Shown here: positions 1 to 8,641 of the stretch, piece after piece | Position numbering within the stretch: the first letter of the stretch is position 1 | Layout of the letters: every line of letters starts with the position of its first letter | From: an uncultured Sulfurovum sp. | GTDB lineage: Bacteria; Campylobacterota; Campylobacteria; Campylobacterales; Sulfurovaceae | DNA: 35,710 bases | NCBI GenBank assembly: GCA_913055205.1 | Contig: CAJXJN010000019.1 | Coordinates: 1-35,710 of the forward strand | Direction: 5' to 3' | Notes under the pieces: generated by a model | Told to the model about the DNA's origin: nothing | What the model saw: the letters and a program-made list of their open reading frames with translations, nothing else | Databases searched by the model: none | Made by a program: the position numbers and the translations under genes

Positions 1-215
1 ATAAAATCATCTTGTTTGATATATCCAAAAGGTGGATTTTCCAATAAAGGAGTAGTTTGCAAAATGACAAATTTGTTATCTTGTTTGAATTTTAAAAACA
101 ACTTATTAAATCGTCTTCTTATATTACCTATATTTCCACCGATACTTAGCACAACTATATGCTTTTTGTTTGATATGACCTTGCTTTTGTATGGATAAAA
201 ATTTGAGAAATATAA
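1..215 (-). CDS. folK: FolK (HPPK) N-terminal fragment, runs off left edge; start missing
   Basis: The minus strand is open from the window edge to beyond 215 and reads a 6-hydroxymethyl-7,8-dihydropterin pyrophosphokinase N-terminus. It shows VVLSIGGNIGNIRRRF, then LLENPPFGYIKQDDF, the pattern of the epsilonproteobacterial HPPK family. This enzyme transfers pyrophosphate from ATP to the pterin in cytosolic folate synthesis. A short FYPYKS stretch ahead of the core resembles the N-terminal extension of campylobacterial FolK, so the gene should begin further right, but there the frame becomes antisense to the thermonuclease gene and has no ATG. An in-frame GTG at 150-152 is possible but would cut very close to the fold. 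I infer that the true 5' end was lost at a junction near 198-235. The DNA is visibly more AT-rich than the genes after 3 kb. Confidence is high for the family and moderate for the truncation. Confidence 0.72.
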
Positions 216-235
216 TTCTGATTTCGATGAACAAT
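198..235. other. Putative recombination or assembly junction between folK and thermonuclease
   Basis: Two divergent reading frames, folK leftward and thermonuclease rightward, meet here and overlap. Recognisable FolK sequence continues to about 200 and recognisable nuclease sequence begins by about 232. Neither frame offers a proper start, promoter or ribosome-binding site. A natural divergent pair would need an intergenic promoter region, so the simplest reading is a breakpoint that removed both 5' ends. Confidence 0.6.
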
Positions 236-687
236 TTGAAGGAAAAATAGTAAAAGTCGTTGATGGGGATACGGTCGATGTAATGGTAAGAAATGGAACT
301 ATATATAGAGTAAGATTGTTAGGTGTAGATACTCCTGAAACATATATAAAAAATAAACCTGATGAATATATTATGAGCAACGGCAAACCAATAACAAATA
401 TTACTTATTTAAAAATATGGGGTAAAAAAGCAACAACATATGCAAAACACATGTTAGATAATAAAACAGTAATGGTAGTATTTGATGGGAAATCACAAAA
501 AAAAGGCAGATATGGAAGATATTTAGCATATATTTATGTAGATAATATTAATTTTAATGAAGAACTTATAAAAAATGGTTATGCGAGAGTATATATTAGC
601 AATTTTGAACTAAAAAATAAGTTTTTAGAGGAAGAGCGAAAAGCAAAAGACAATAAAATAGGGTTGTGGAATTGGAGCAATAGTTAA
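199..687 (+). pseudogene. Thermonuclease-like (SNase/TNase) gene lacking its 5' end
   Basis: The frame opens just after a stop at 196-198 and encodes a staphylococcal-nuclease-like domain to the TAA at 685-687. The catalytic set is present: VVDGDTVDV with the metal-binding aspartates, RVRLLGVDTPET with Arg, Asp and Glu, and GRYGRYLAYIYVDN with the second Arg. It ends LWNWSNS, a normal C-terminus. The first ATG, at 283, would remove VVDGDT and cannot give an active enzyme. Upstream of it there is no in-frame ATG, GTG or TTG, and no room for the signal or lipoprotein segment such nucleases usually have. I therefore read it as a gene whose start was lost at a junction near 198-235. Base composition is very AT-rich. 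It converges on the EamA gene with one base between stops. It may be archaeal, like serA downstream. Confidence 0.72.
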
Positions 688-688
688 T

Positions 689-1132
689 TTATTGCGAATT
701 TGTTGAAATTAAAATAATACCCATAGTTATCAATATTATCCCGAATATCTGCATATGAGATAATTGTTCCTTTAAAAAAACCATGGCTAATATTGTGGTA
801 ATGGCTGGACCTATTGCAGATAGCGTTACAACTATACTTGCTCTCCCACTATGGAGTGAATAATATAACAACAAGCTTCCTAATATTACCAATATTGCAG
901 ATGTAATTCCATATAATAAAATATCTCCGTGGAGAAGTTGTAATTTTTGGGGGTATTTTATAATAATAAATAGACAGAATATAATACCTAAAATATTTAC
1001 AATTATCCATTGCAAGAGGGGGTCTTTTTCAGAAACTATTTTTGCTAAAAATGTTCCTACACCATACATAAGAGCTACAAGAAGTCCTGCAATTATTTCG
1101 TTAATAATACCACCATTTCGTAGAAAATTCAA
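689..1132 (-). CDS. Small single-repeat EamA/DMT-family membrane transporter
   Basis: The protein is 147 residues and almost wholly hydrophobic, with about five membrane helices. It includes LLVALMYGVGTFLAKI, a central GSLLLYYSLHSGRAS, and a C-terminal IFGIILITMGIILIST. This is one EamA repeat; larger drug/metabolite transporters contain two, so this would act as a dimer. The substrate is unknown. The start is uncertain. The ATG at 1130-1132 gives MNFLRNGGIINEI, but the methanogen-like Shine-Dalgarno GGTGGT lies inside that stretch, directly before an ATT codon, and the conserved part begins at about NEIIAGLL. The gene converges on the thermonuclease gene, shares its low GC, and probably belongs to the same foreign block. 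Confidence 0.7.
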   Translation of the reverse strand: MNFLRNGGIINEIIAGLLVALMYGVGTFLAKIVSEKDPLLQWIIVNILGIIFCLFIIIKYPQKLQLLHGDILLYGITSAILVILGSLLLYYSLHSGRASIVVTLSAIGPAITTILAMVFLKEQLSHMQIFGIILITMGIILISTNSQ

Positions 1133-1147
1133 AATCTTATCAGAAAA

Positions 1148-1283
1148 TATAGTAAATCGACATGTTGTCCCTAATGTGTCCTATTGGGTCTTTATTGGAA
1201 TGAATTACTTTAATTGTTCATTAGTAGCATCTATTTTCTTATTTGCAAGAGTAATTTACGAAAGTGTTCGTCGATTTACTATA
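1148..1283. repeat. 136-bp segment bounded by perfect 14-bp inverted repeats
   Basis: The 14-mer TATAGTAAATCGAC at 1148-1161 reappears as its exact reverse complement at 1270-1283. The segment lies in the 216-bp gap between the EamA gene and serA. A plus-strand frame is open across it and ends with TAA at 1296-1298. It reads NRHVVPNVSYWVFIGMNYF and then a hydrophobic stretch, but it has no good start, and I do not recognise it. A small non-autonomous element or the remnant of an insertion sequence would fit. No target-site duplication was found. Confidence 0.5.
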
Positions 1284-1348
1284 AATAAAATATATTAATA
1301 TTAATTTAGGAGCTCCTATGTTCCACATCATTAAAAAATTAAAATGAC

Positions 1349-2920
1349 CTATAATTTAATTATTTTAGCATCAAGTATATTATCAATATTTTTTAATTTA
1401 TTTATTACTTCGTCAGCGATTGTATGGTCTAAATTAAGAACCATAACACTTTCTCCCCCCGGTTCTTTTCTTCCAACCTGCATTCCTGCAATATTTACTC
1501 CATAATCACCTAATAGAGTGCTCGCTTTTCCAATTATTCCCGGTATATCCATGTGTTTAATTACACAAACAATACCTTCTGGTTTTATGTCTATTTTATA
1601 GCTATTTATTTCTTTTAGTACGGGAGCTCCTTCAACAAGAGAGCCCACTAATGAAATAGATTCCTCTTTTCCTTCTGCCTTTATTTTGATACCACTTCCA
1701 TATTCGCACTCTGAAAGTGTTCCTTCTACGATTTTTATATTTCTATTTTTAGCCAGTGTTGGAGCATTTACCAAATTAACACCAGCAAGTAATATCGGAG
1801 ATAATAACCCCATTAAAAATGACCTTTTTACCATTTCAGTATCTTCTGATGCTAATTCACCACCATAAGTTAATTCTACTTTTTCAACAGATTTATCAAG
1901 AAGTTGTATAATCATACTACCCATTTTTTCGGCAAGTGCCATATATGGATTTAATTTATTCATTTTATCGGTTGGTATTCTTGGGAGATTTACAATATTA
2001 TCCGCAGGTTTTCCAGACAATATTTTTACAACTTGTTCCGCTACCACAGTTCCAGCACTTTTTTGAGCTTCCACGGTTGAAGCTCCTTGGTGGGGTGTTC
2101 CTATCACTTTATCAAGAGTTAATAATGGGTTGTCTTTTGGTGGTTCTTGTTCAAATACATCAAGTCCTGCCCCTCCTATTTTTTTATTGTTTATGGCATC
2201 ATAAAGAGCCTCCTCGTCAATAAGTCCGCCCCTTGCACAATTTACAATAACTGTATTTGGTTTCATTAATGAAATTTGTTCTTTTCCTATCATATGTTTT
2301 GTTTTTGGAGTTAATGGAACATGAAGAGTTATAAAATCACTAACCTTGCATAAATCATTTACTTCCATAAGTTCAATGCCCATATTTTTAGCAACTTCCT
2401 CTGGTATATATGGGTCATAAGCTACAACAGTCATTCCAAAAGCTTCTGCTCTTTTTGCTATTTGCTGTCCAATTCTACCTAATCCAATAATACCAAGAGT
2501 TTTTCCGTAAAGTTCCATACCTTTAAATGATTTTCTATCCCATTCGCCTCTTTTTAGTGATGCAGTTGCTTGAGGTATATTTCTTGCAGATGAAAGCATT
2601 AAACCTAATGCCAATTCTGCCACTGAAATTGAAGAAGCGTCTGGTGAATTAACAACAATAATCCCTTTTTCTGTTGCTGCCGTTAAATCAACATTATCAA
2701 CGCCAACACCAGCCCTAGCAATTACTTTTAAATTATCTGCAACATCAATTATTTCCTTGGTAGCTTTTGTTCCACTTCTTATTACAAGTGCATCAGCATC
2801 TTTTATTTTTTCTTTTAATTCTTCAACAGTAAGACCTGTTGCCACTTCTACGGTTCCTATCTGTTTTAATAATTCCACGGCATCATCGTGAATTGAATCA
2901 GTAATTAATATTTTTGGCAT
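1349..2920 (-). CDS. serA: D-3-phosphoglycerate dehydrogenase, methanococcal (archaeal) type
   Basis: SerA oxidises 3-phosphoglycerate to 3-phosphohydroxypyruvate with NAD, the first step of serine synthesis in the cytosol. The protein is 523 residues, the length of the long form with substrate-binding, NAD-binding, ASB and C-terminal ACT domains. The NAD loop is GLGRIG at 146-151, and the catalytic residues are Arg230 (NCARGG), Glu259 (FEQEPP) and His277 (GTPHQGAST). The ACT domain covers roughly 450-523 ([20 protein letters not shown]). By recall of the family, the protein tracks the Methanocaldococcus/Methanococcus enzyme closely ([35 protein letters not shown]) and is unlike campylobacterial SerA. 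The arginine codons I checked are AGA or AGG. Upstream on the minus strand are GTGTGAT, a match to the methanogen ribosome-binding site, and an AT-rich TATA-like stretch. Function is very likely; archaeal origin is inferred from sequence recognition. Confidence 0.93.
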   Translation of the reverse strand: MPKILITDSIHDDAVELLKQIGTVEVATGLTVEELKEKIKDADALVIRSGTKATKEIIDVADNLKVIARAGVGVDNVDLTAATEKGIIVVNSPDASSISVAELALGLMLSSARNIPQATASLKRGEWDRKSFKGMELYGKTLGIIGLGRIGQQIAKRAEAFGMTVVAYDPYIPEEVAKNMGIELMEVNDLCKVSDFITLHVPLTPKTKHMIGKEQISLMKPNTVIVNCARGGLIDEEALYDAINNKKIGGAGLDVFEQEPPKDNPLLTLDKVIGTPHQGASTVEAQKSAGTVVAEQVVKILSGKPADNIVNLPRIPTDKMNKLNPYMALAEKMGSMIIQLLDKSVEKVELTYGGELASEDTEMVKRSFLMGLLSPILLAGVNLVNAPTLAKNRNIKIVEGTLSECEYGSGIKIKAEGKEESISLVGSLVEGAPVLKEINSYKIDIKPEGIVCVIKHMDIPGIIGKASTLLGDYGVNIAGMQVGRKEPGGESVMVLNLDHTIADEVINKLKNIDNILDAKIIKL

Positions 2921-2923
2921 AAA

Positions 2924-2960
2924 ATCACACTCAATAAATTTAATTATTTTATATTATTTT
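2924..2960 (-). promoter_or_regulatory. Archaeal-looking serA promoter and ribosome-binding site
   Basis: On the minus strand GTGTGAT (2924-2930) stands three bases before the serA ATG and resembles GGTGAT, which pairs with methanogen 16S rRNA. About 20-40 bases upstream is an A/T-only stretch, AAAATAATATAAAATAATTA (2941-2960), that could be a TATA box. A bacterial -35/-10 pair is not evident. Very AT-rich DNA produces such matches by chance, so this is only supporting evidence. Confidence 0.4.
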
Positions 2961-3021
2961 TAAAGATTATCTTATCTATTTCATGTAAGAATTAATAGAA
3001 ATTAAATATAAAGGGGATAAA

Positions 3022-5385
3022 ATGATTTCAAAAATTGTACGATCAAGCCTTGTCGCTTCTTTTTTAGTTACAACTGCATTTTCTGCAACTGACTACTCTA
3101 AAAAACCTCCATTTACAATGGATCTTCTAAAAAAGACCAAAGTAAAAGGTGAGGAAGCTTACCAACCTAAAAATGACTATAGTCTATTTATCAATTATGA
3201 ACTGGGGATGCACTGTGTCGGTTTTGAGATGAGTTACTGTTGTGTGATTCCACCTTATAATTCCATACAATCACAAGCAATTCAAACAGGTAAAGACGGG
3301 AAACTGCCAAAACTTTTAAGTCCAGCCGATAATGTAAAGCTCTATTATAACACTAAAGACAACTCTTACAGTGAAGGGAACAAGATGAAATACTGGTCTG
3401 TCCCTAAAGATGTAGATGGTGACGGACACTTCGACAGCCCAGGTGACAATGTTGCCAACTATGTATGGGGTCACCTCTTTATTTATAAAGATCTCGAAGG
3501 TACCATTCCAAAAGGTGCAACCGAAAAAGACAGACTACGCATAGGACATCAGATCAAAGTGAAAATAGATGCCGGTCCTTCCGGAAAACCTATCTCTGGC
3601 GGATACCTGGAATATGCGGGAAAAGATGGTGGGAATGTTGTCATGACAGATACACTTGTACCGGCTGTTAAAGATGTAAAACTTATACTTACAGCTTCAC
3701 ATCTCTGGGATGCACTCGGTCTTCCTTTAACTGCATTTAACGACAGCACAAGAAAAGGTACCATCCGTTCTATTACAGAAAAGGATTTTCAACCCTTCCA
3801 ATACTCTCAAGTACAGCTTCACGACAATACCGGTAAAGCCATTGTAGATAAAGAAGGTCACGGATACCAATATTTCGGTACAAACCCTGTAGATATTCCG
3901 AACTGTTATGCATGTCACTCCAGAAACGGTAAAGCTGCACAAATGGCAAGAGATGAGGGCTTGACAAAATCTGATGCAGAGTATAAATACTGGAAATCAT
4001 ATCCGGATGAGAGTGAATACATGGCAAGACTTTCCGAGTCATCTATCAATATCCTGTCACTTCATGATGCCCACCATGGTACTTCTTTCTTACGTGACTA
4101 TCAATCAGATGCTCCGGGTAACCGTCTTGGTAAAGTAGGTGAAGTAAACTGTGCAGACTGTCATGGTGACAATGTCTCAGGTAACCTTCAAGAACCAAGA
4201 CCTGTCGCAACAGGATATAAAGCGGTTAAAGCAAAACCTCTTTCTGAAGCGATCCATAGCTTCCACTTGGGTATGGTTCCTATGCCGGATGCTGCAGGCA
4301 GATCACAATCATGTCAATCTTGTCACCCTACACACTTCCAAAACCCTAACATGAATGATGACAGTAATCCATTCCGTGTTACAGACAGATACGGTGAAGG
4401 CCGATTCGCCAAAGGAGACATCAGAAAATCAGGAGGCGGATGTTATGTCAGACGTGATGCACACTCCAATCCTAATGCAAAACCTCCATTCTTCCTGAAT
4501 GCTTATGGTAAATGGCAGCTTGAGAATGTTGCTACAAAAGATGAGCATGGAAAAGATGCCGGTGAGTTAAGAGGACTTTACTGTACAAACTGTCACACCA
4601 AAGTGGCTCAAAAAATGTATGCTTATGACGATATCAAGAATGACAGTCTGCAAACAGGAAAAACACTCAGAAACAAATCTTTAAAAGAGATCGTAGCAGA
4701 AGTTACCGGTGGAGATATGAAAAAATTTGCAGCTATTGCCGACCCTAAATCGACAGGGGACAACGAAGTACTCAGCTATTATGCAGACCATAAATCTGCA
4801 ACACTGGTAAAAAATGTCGGTAAAGACGGTAAATTGGATCTTAAACCGTGGAATCATCCAAAAGGGGGAGATGTACCATACAAAGCTGCTTCAGGCGGTG
4901 ATGACTGGTGGCTGTCTGCCTCTGAACCACATTGTGCAGATTGTCACTTGGCACCATTTGTTGAGCAAGAGACCGGTGGTAAATACTTCCCTATCGATCA
5001 GCCGAACAAATACTCACTCTATAGATATTCTAAGGCACACGGAAACATCGCATGTCAAACATGTCATGAATCAACCCATGGTCTTTACTCTACCCGATAT
5101 GACGGAGATGAGAGATCGGTGGATGTAACAACACATCAACAAGCACTGCAATACAGTCCTGATGGAAAATATGCCGGACCTGTAACCTGTTCTGCATGTC
5201 ATACAGTAAATAAACATGGGGTGCCTATGCAACTTAAAGGTACAAAATATGAAGATGACTATTGGGCATCAGTAACACTTGCTCACTTCATGAGAGAAGG
5301 AGACCAAAAACTTTCAGTAAAAGAGTTGGTTAAAAAGTATCCTTATAAAAAATCAACCCGCATTGTTGAGGATGGCTGGAAATAG
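3022..5385 (+). CDS. Periplasmic seven-haem cytochrome c with LGMHC-type N-terminal domain
   Basis: The protein is 787 residues, with a Sec-type signal peptide of about 22 residues ending near AFSA. Seven canonical CxxCH haem sites start at Cys295, 377, 431, 521, 638, 678 and 723. The haem-free N-terminal part carries ELGMHCVGFEMSYCCVIPPYN (Cys65, Cys73, Cys74), a motif I recall from uncharacterised multihaem cytochromes. Around Cys474 a CYVRRDAH stretch sits where another haem site might be expected, but it lacks the second Cys. It should transfer electrons in the periplasm; I cannot name substrate or partner. The start is supported by an AGGGG ribosome-binding site 6 bases upstream. The gene stands alone on its strand, 133 bp before the RND gene. 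GC content jumps here relative to the block to the left. Confidence 0.85.
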   Translation: MISKIVRSSLVASFLVTTAFSATDYSKKPPFTMDLLKKTKVKGEEAYQPKNDYSLFINYELGMHCVGFEMSYCCVIPPYNSIQSQAIQTGKDGKLPKLLSPADNVKLYYNTKDNSYSEGNKMKYWSVPKDVDGDGHFDSPGDNVANYVWGHLFIYKDLEGTIPKGATEKDRLRIGHQIKVKIDAGPSGKPISGGYLEYAGKDGGNVVMTDTLVPAVKDVKLILTASHLWDALGLPLTAFNDSTRKGTIRSITEKDFQPFQYSQVQLHDNTGKAIVDKEGHGYQYFGTNPVDIPNCYACHSRNGKAAQMARDEGLTKSDAEYKYWKSYPDESEYMARLSESSINILSLHDAHHGTSFLRDYQSDAPGNRLGKVGEVNCADCHGDNVSGNLQEPRPVATGYKAVKAKPLSEAIHSFHLGMVPMPDAAGRSQSCQSCHPTHFQNPNMNDDSNPFRVTDRYGEGRFAKGDIRKSGGGCYVRRDAHSNPNAKPPFFLNAYGKWQLENVATKDEHGKDAGELRGLYCTNCHTKVAQKMYAYDDIKNDSLQTGKTLRNKSLKEIVAEVTGGDMKKFAAIADPKSTGDNEVLSYYADHKSATLVKNVGKDGKLDLKPWNHPKGGDVPYKAASGGDDWWLSASEPHCADCHLAPFVEQETGGKYFPIDQPNKYSLYRYSKAHGNIACQTCHESTHGLYSTRYDGDERSVDVTTHQQALQYSPDGKYAGPVTCSACHTVNKHGVPMQLKGTKYEDDYWASVTLAHFMREGDQKLSVKELVKKYPYKKSTRIVEDGWK

Positions 5386-5408
5386 TCTTCTCAGTTATCG
5401 CATTTAAA

Positions 5409-5434
5409 CTCTCCTTTACATCCGTAGAGGAGAG
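5409..5434 (+). terminator. Possible weak hairpin downstream of the multihaem cytochrome gene
   Basis: CTCTCC (5409-5414) pairs with GGAGAG (5429-5434) across a 14-base loop, followed by a pyrimidine-rich stretch but no clean T-run. It lies 24 bases after the cytochrome stop codon. It could attenuate read-through into the RND gene; a classical intrinsic terminator is not clear. Confidence 0.28.
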
Positions 5435-5518
5435 CTCTTCTTACAATCTTATTTTCTTCAGTATTTAATATCAGAATTATACGATACAATAACTTCTAAA
5501 AATAAAAATGGGTAATGG

Positions 5519-8500
5519 ATGTTTGAAAAACTATTAAGATTCTTTGTCAATAACAGCAGACTGAACTATTTTCTATTTATCCTGGTTTTTCTTTCAGGCA
5601 TTGCGCTTTATATAAAAACACCCAAAGAAATATTCCCCTCTTTTGAACTCGATATGGTCTCTGTCAATGGGTACTATGCAGGATCTTCTATCGATATGCT
5701 GGATAAAATGGCTGTAAAAGAGATAGAGAGTGAAATTAAAAATATCGACGGTATCGATAAAATGGCAACTGTCATCTCTGCAGGCAAGTTCAACATTATT
5801 TTAGAACTGGAAAAAAGAGTCGATAAATACAATACCGCAGATAAAGTCAAAGATGCCATCGCACTCAGCAGACAGAATCTGCCCAGTGACATGGATGAAC
5901 CCAGTGTCAAAGTCCTGGAGATCAAAAAAGATCTTATGCGTATCGCAGTTTCATCCGATCAAGCTTCACATAGTGAACTCATAGCTGCTGCAAACAAACT
6001 AAAAGATAAAATCAGCCTTTTAAAAAATATTTCTGAAATTTCCATCTTCGGAGATTCAGATAAATATTATGATATTCGTCTTCATAGTGAAAAGATACGT
6101 GCATTGGGTCTGGATGAGAACAGTATCATCGCTGCACTCTCCGGACTTTCCTACATTTTTCCCATAGGAACCATAGAAGACAGCCAAAAAGGGCACTATT
6201 TTATCTCTACCTATAATGGTCCCAAAGATGCACAAAAGATGCTTCAGAGCCGGATCATGGTTTCAGGTAAAACACTTTACCTGAAAGATATCGCGACCGT
6301 TTCCAAACGCTATGAAGACAGTGCTACAATGTTCTCCATAGATACCAAACATGCTGTTGACCTCTCTGTTAAACAAAGCAGCAAAGGAAATGCCTTAGAG
6401 CTTTCAAAAGCCATTATGGACCTTGTAGAGCAAAGTAACATAACAGGCGGTAATATCACCTATACGATCCACGATGACAGATCTGAAGCGATCAAGGATC
6501 GTCTCAATATTGTCATCTCAAATATTTTACTGGGTCTCATTCTAATTGCTCTTTTGGTAGCACTTTTGATCAACAAACGCATGTCTTTCATCATCTCTTT
6601 GGGTATTCCTACCTCTTTTGTGATGGGTGCGATCTATCTCTATGCTGCGGGATACTCCATCAATATGATCTCTCTGATCGGGGTACTCATCGCACTGGGG
6701 ATCATTGTTGATGATGCCATTGTTGTAAGTGAAAATATTCAGCAGCATATTGAAGAGGGGATGGAACCAAAAGAAGCTGCCATTCTTGGGGCAAAAGAGA
6801 TGTTCAAGCCTGTGACCATTGCTTCTCTTACTACACTCTTTGCTTTCATCCCCGCCCTTATGATGAGCGGAACCATGGGAGAAGTCATCAAACTCATACC
6901 TATTGCTGTATCTGTGCTTGTTTTAGCCTCTCTTATAGAGTCTTTTCTCTTTTTGCCTATTCATGCAGCACATGTCTTAAAAAAAGAGCAAAAGACCACA
7001 TCATGGGAAAAAGCCAATCATTTATATAGCAGAATCATCCACTTTTTTATGCACTATAAAAAAACTTTTTTACTGCTCTTTATCATACTTGTACCACTTT
7101 TTATCATCATAGGTATTAAAAACAGTAAATTTCAAATGTTTCCGCAATTTGATGCCACTACACTGAGTATCACACTGAAAGCCAATGTCAACACAAAAAC
7201 GGAAGAGACCATCCGGTACCTCAAAGCGATCGAAAAAGACCTCTATGAAAGAAAAGAGGAATTCTTTATTTCACATGTGGGTTCTGTTGCCGGATGGAGA
7301 AGAGACAGTGCAGGTAACTCTGAAACCTACCCTTATGTAGGACAGATCACCATTGAACTGCAAAAACTTAAAGCACAGAATTTTGTAGATAAGTTCATTA
7401 CACCTACATTGAGTTTCTATTATGACAAAGAGGGGCGTACCAGAGAAGAAAAATCTGTTAAGATCGCAAACCGACTACGGCATTTTTTAGAAACACAAGC
7501 GTATAAAAAGAGATTTGATCTTTCTGATCTTGCTATCGTAGAGAAAAAAGTAGGTCCGATCAAATCTGATCTGAAGATCGGTCTTGTCTCGGATAATGAT
7601 CAGAGAGTAATGCATTATGTCGAGAAGATAGAAGCAAAACTTCGCAGCATAGAGGGTATTGTATCGGTGAACGATGCCATGAATTACGGTGTGGATGAGA
7701 TAAAACTGCAAGTCAACAGTTATGGAGAATCTTTAGGTCTCTCAGAACAAATGCTGGGCATCCTCCTCTCTAATGCTTATCTGGAGAGAAAAATAGCTTT
7801 AGCCTTTGACAGTAATAATCTGCTGGAGCTAAAAATTAGAAGTGAAGAGAAAGACTCCCTGGATGCACTGAAGAATTTCCAGATCAAACTTGACAGCAGC
7901 CAGTTTGTTTCACTTAAAGATGTCGTACATTTCAGGGTCATTAAATCATTTGAAAAGATCATCAAAGACAGTGGTGAGAAGAACTTTTATGTCTATGCCA
8001 ATGTTGACAGTAAAAAGATCACAGCCACAGAGACACTTAAACAGATAGATCCTATTTTAGAAGAGGCAAAAAAAGAAGGTATCAAGATCATACTAAAAGG
8101 AGAGGAGGAGAAGAAGAAAGAGCTTAAAAATGACATGATGATGGCAAGTACGGTCGCCATGCTTCTTATCATGCTCTCGTTACTCTACCTTTTTAACTCT
8201 TTTAGAGAGACATTTATGATGATGTCCGTAATACCTTTTGCCTTTCTAGGTGTACTCATAGGACACTTCGCACTTGGGATCAATCTTTCCATGCCATCTA
8301 TCATCGGTATGCTTGGTCTCTCCGGAGTCGTGGTCAATGACGGTATCATCATGGTCATGAATCTTAAAAAAGCACATAATATGGAAGAGATCTTCCTCTA
8401 TGCCTCCAAAAGATTCAGACCCATTATACTCACTTCCGTCACCACACTCATCGGTCTGAGTTCTCTTGTCTTTTTTCCTACAGGACAAGCTGCCATTTTC

Positions 8501-8611
8501 CAGCCTATGGCGATAGCATTGGCATTTGGACTTGCCTGGGGAACAGTACTCAACCTACTCTATCTACCTGTTCTTTATACGATCCTCAATCAAAAAAAAC
8601 TAGGGATTTAA
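5519..8611 (+). CDS. RND-superfamily (AcrB/HAE1-like) efflux permease
   Basis: The protein is 1030 residues, full length for the family. The layout is an N-terminal membrane helix (17-32), a first periplasmic loop, a helix bundle at about 330-490, a second periplasmic loop from about 540 and a second bundle from about 860 to the end. The proton-relay aspartates are present in LGIIVDDAIVVSENI (Asp398, Asp399), and the related LSGVVVNDGIIMVMN appears in the second half. These pumps move substrates outward using the proton gradient, normally with a periplasmic adaptor and an outer-membrane channel. Neither partner gene is beside it. The substrate cannot be told from sequence. The start at ATG 5519 places the first helix normally and is preceded only by GGGTAATGG, a weak ribosome-binding site. 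It converges on a decayed PAS-GGDEF gene. Confidence 0.9.
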   Translation: MFEKLLRFFVNNSRLNYFLFILVFLSGIALYIKTPKEIFPSFELDMVSVNGYYAGSSIDMLDKMAVKEIESEIKNIDGIDKMATVISAGKFNIILELEKRVDKYNTADKVKDAIALSRQNLPSDMDEPSVKVLEIKKDLMRIAVSSDQASHSELIAAANKLKDKISLLKNISEISIFGDSDKYYDIRLHSEKIRALGLDENSIIAALSGLSYIFPIGTIEDSQKGHYFISTYNGPKDAQKMLQSRIMVSGKTLYLKDIATVSKRYEDSATMFSIDTKHAVDLSVKQSSKGNALELSKAIMDLVEQSNITGGNITYTIHDDRSEAIKDRLNIVISNILLGLILIALLVALLINKRMSFIISLGIPTSFVMGAIYLYAAGYSINMISLIGVLIALGIIVDDAIVVSENIQQHIEEGMEPKEAAILGAKEMFKPVTIASLTTLFAFIPALMMSGTMGEVIKLIPIAVSVLVLASLIESFLFLPIHAAHVLKKEQKTTSWEKANHLYSRIIHFFMHYKKTFLLLFIILVPLFIIIGIKNSKFQMFPQFDATTLSITLKANVNTKTEETIRYLKAIEKDLYERKEEFFISHVGSVAGWRRDSAGNSETYPYVGQITIELQKLKAQNFVDKFITPTLSFYYDKEGRTREEKSVKIANRLRHFLETQAYKKRFDLSDLAIVEKKVGPIKSDLKIGLVSDNDQRVMHYVEKIEAKLRSIEGIVSVNDAMNYGVDEIKLQVNSYGESLGLSEQMLGILLSNAYLERKIALAFDSNNLLELKIRSEEKDSLDALKNFQIKLDSSQFVSLKDVVHFRVIKSFEKIIKDSGEKNFYVYANVDSKKITATETLKQIDPILEEAKKEGIKIILKGEEEKKKELKNDMMMASTVAMLLIMLSLLYLFNSFRETFMMMSVIPFAFLGVLIGHFALGINLSMPSIIGMLGLSGVVVNDGIIMVMNLKKAHNMEEIFLYASKRFRPIILTSVTTLIGLSSLVFFPTGQAAIFQPMAIALAFGLAWGTVLNLLYLPVLYTILNQKKLGI

Positions 8612-8641
8612 TATAGAGGTCTCTAATATACAGACCCATTC

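Noticed and set aside
16-198. Plus-strand 60-residue open frame at the left edge
   Set aside because: It is the antisense shadow of the folK fragment, which has clear HPPK motifs on the minus strand.
283-687. Taking ATG 283 as the true nuclease start
   Set aside because: It would delete the VVDGDT motif that forms part of the active site; coding similarity continues upstream to about 232.
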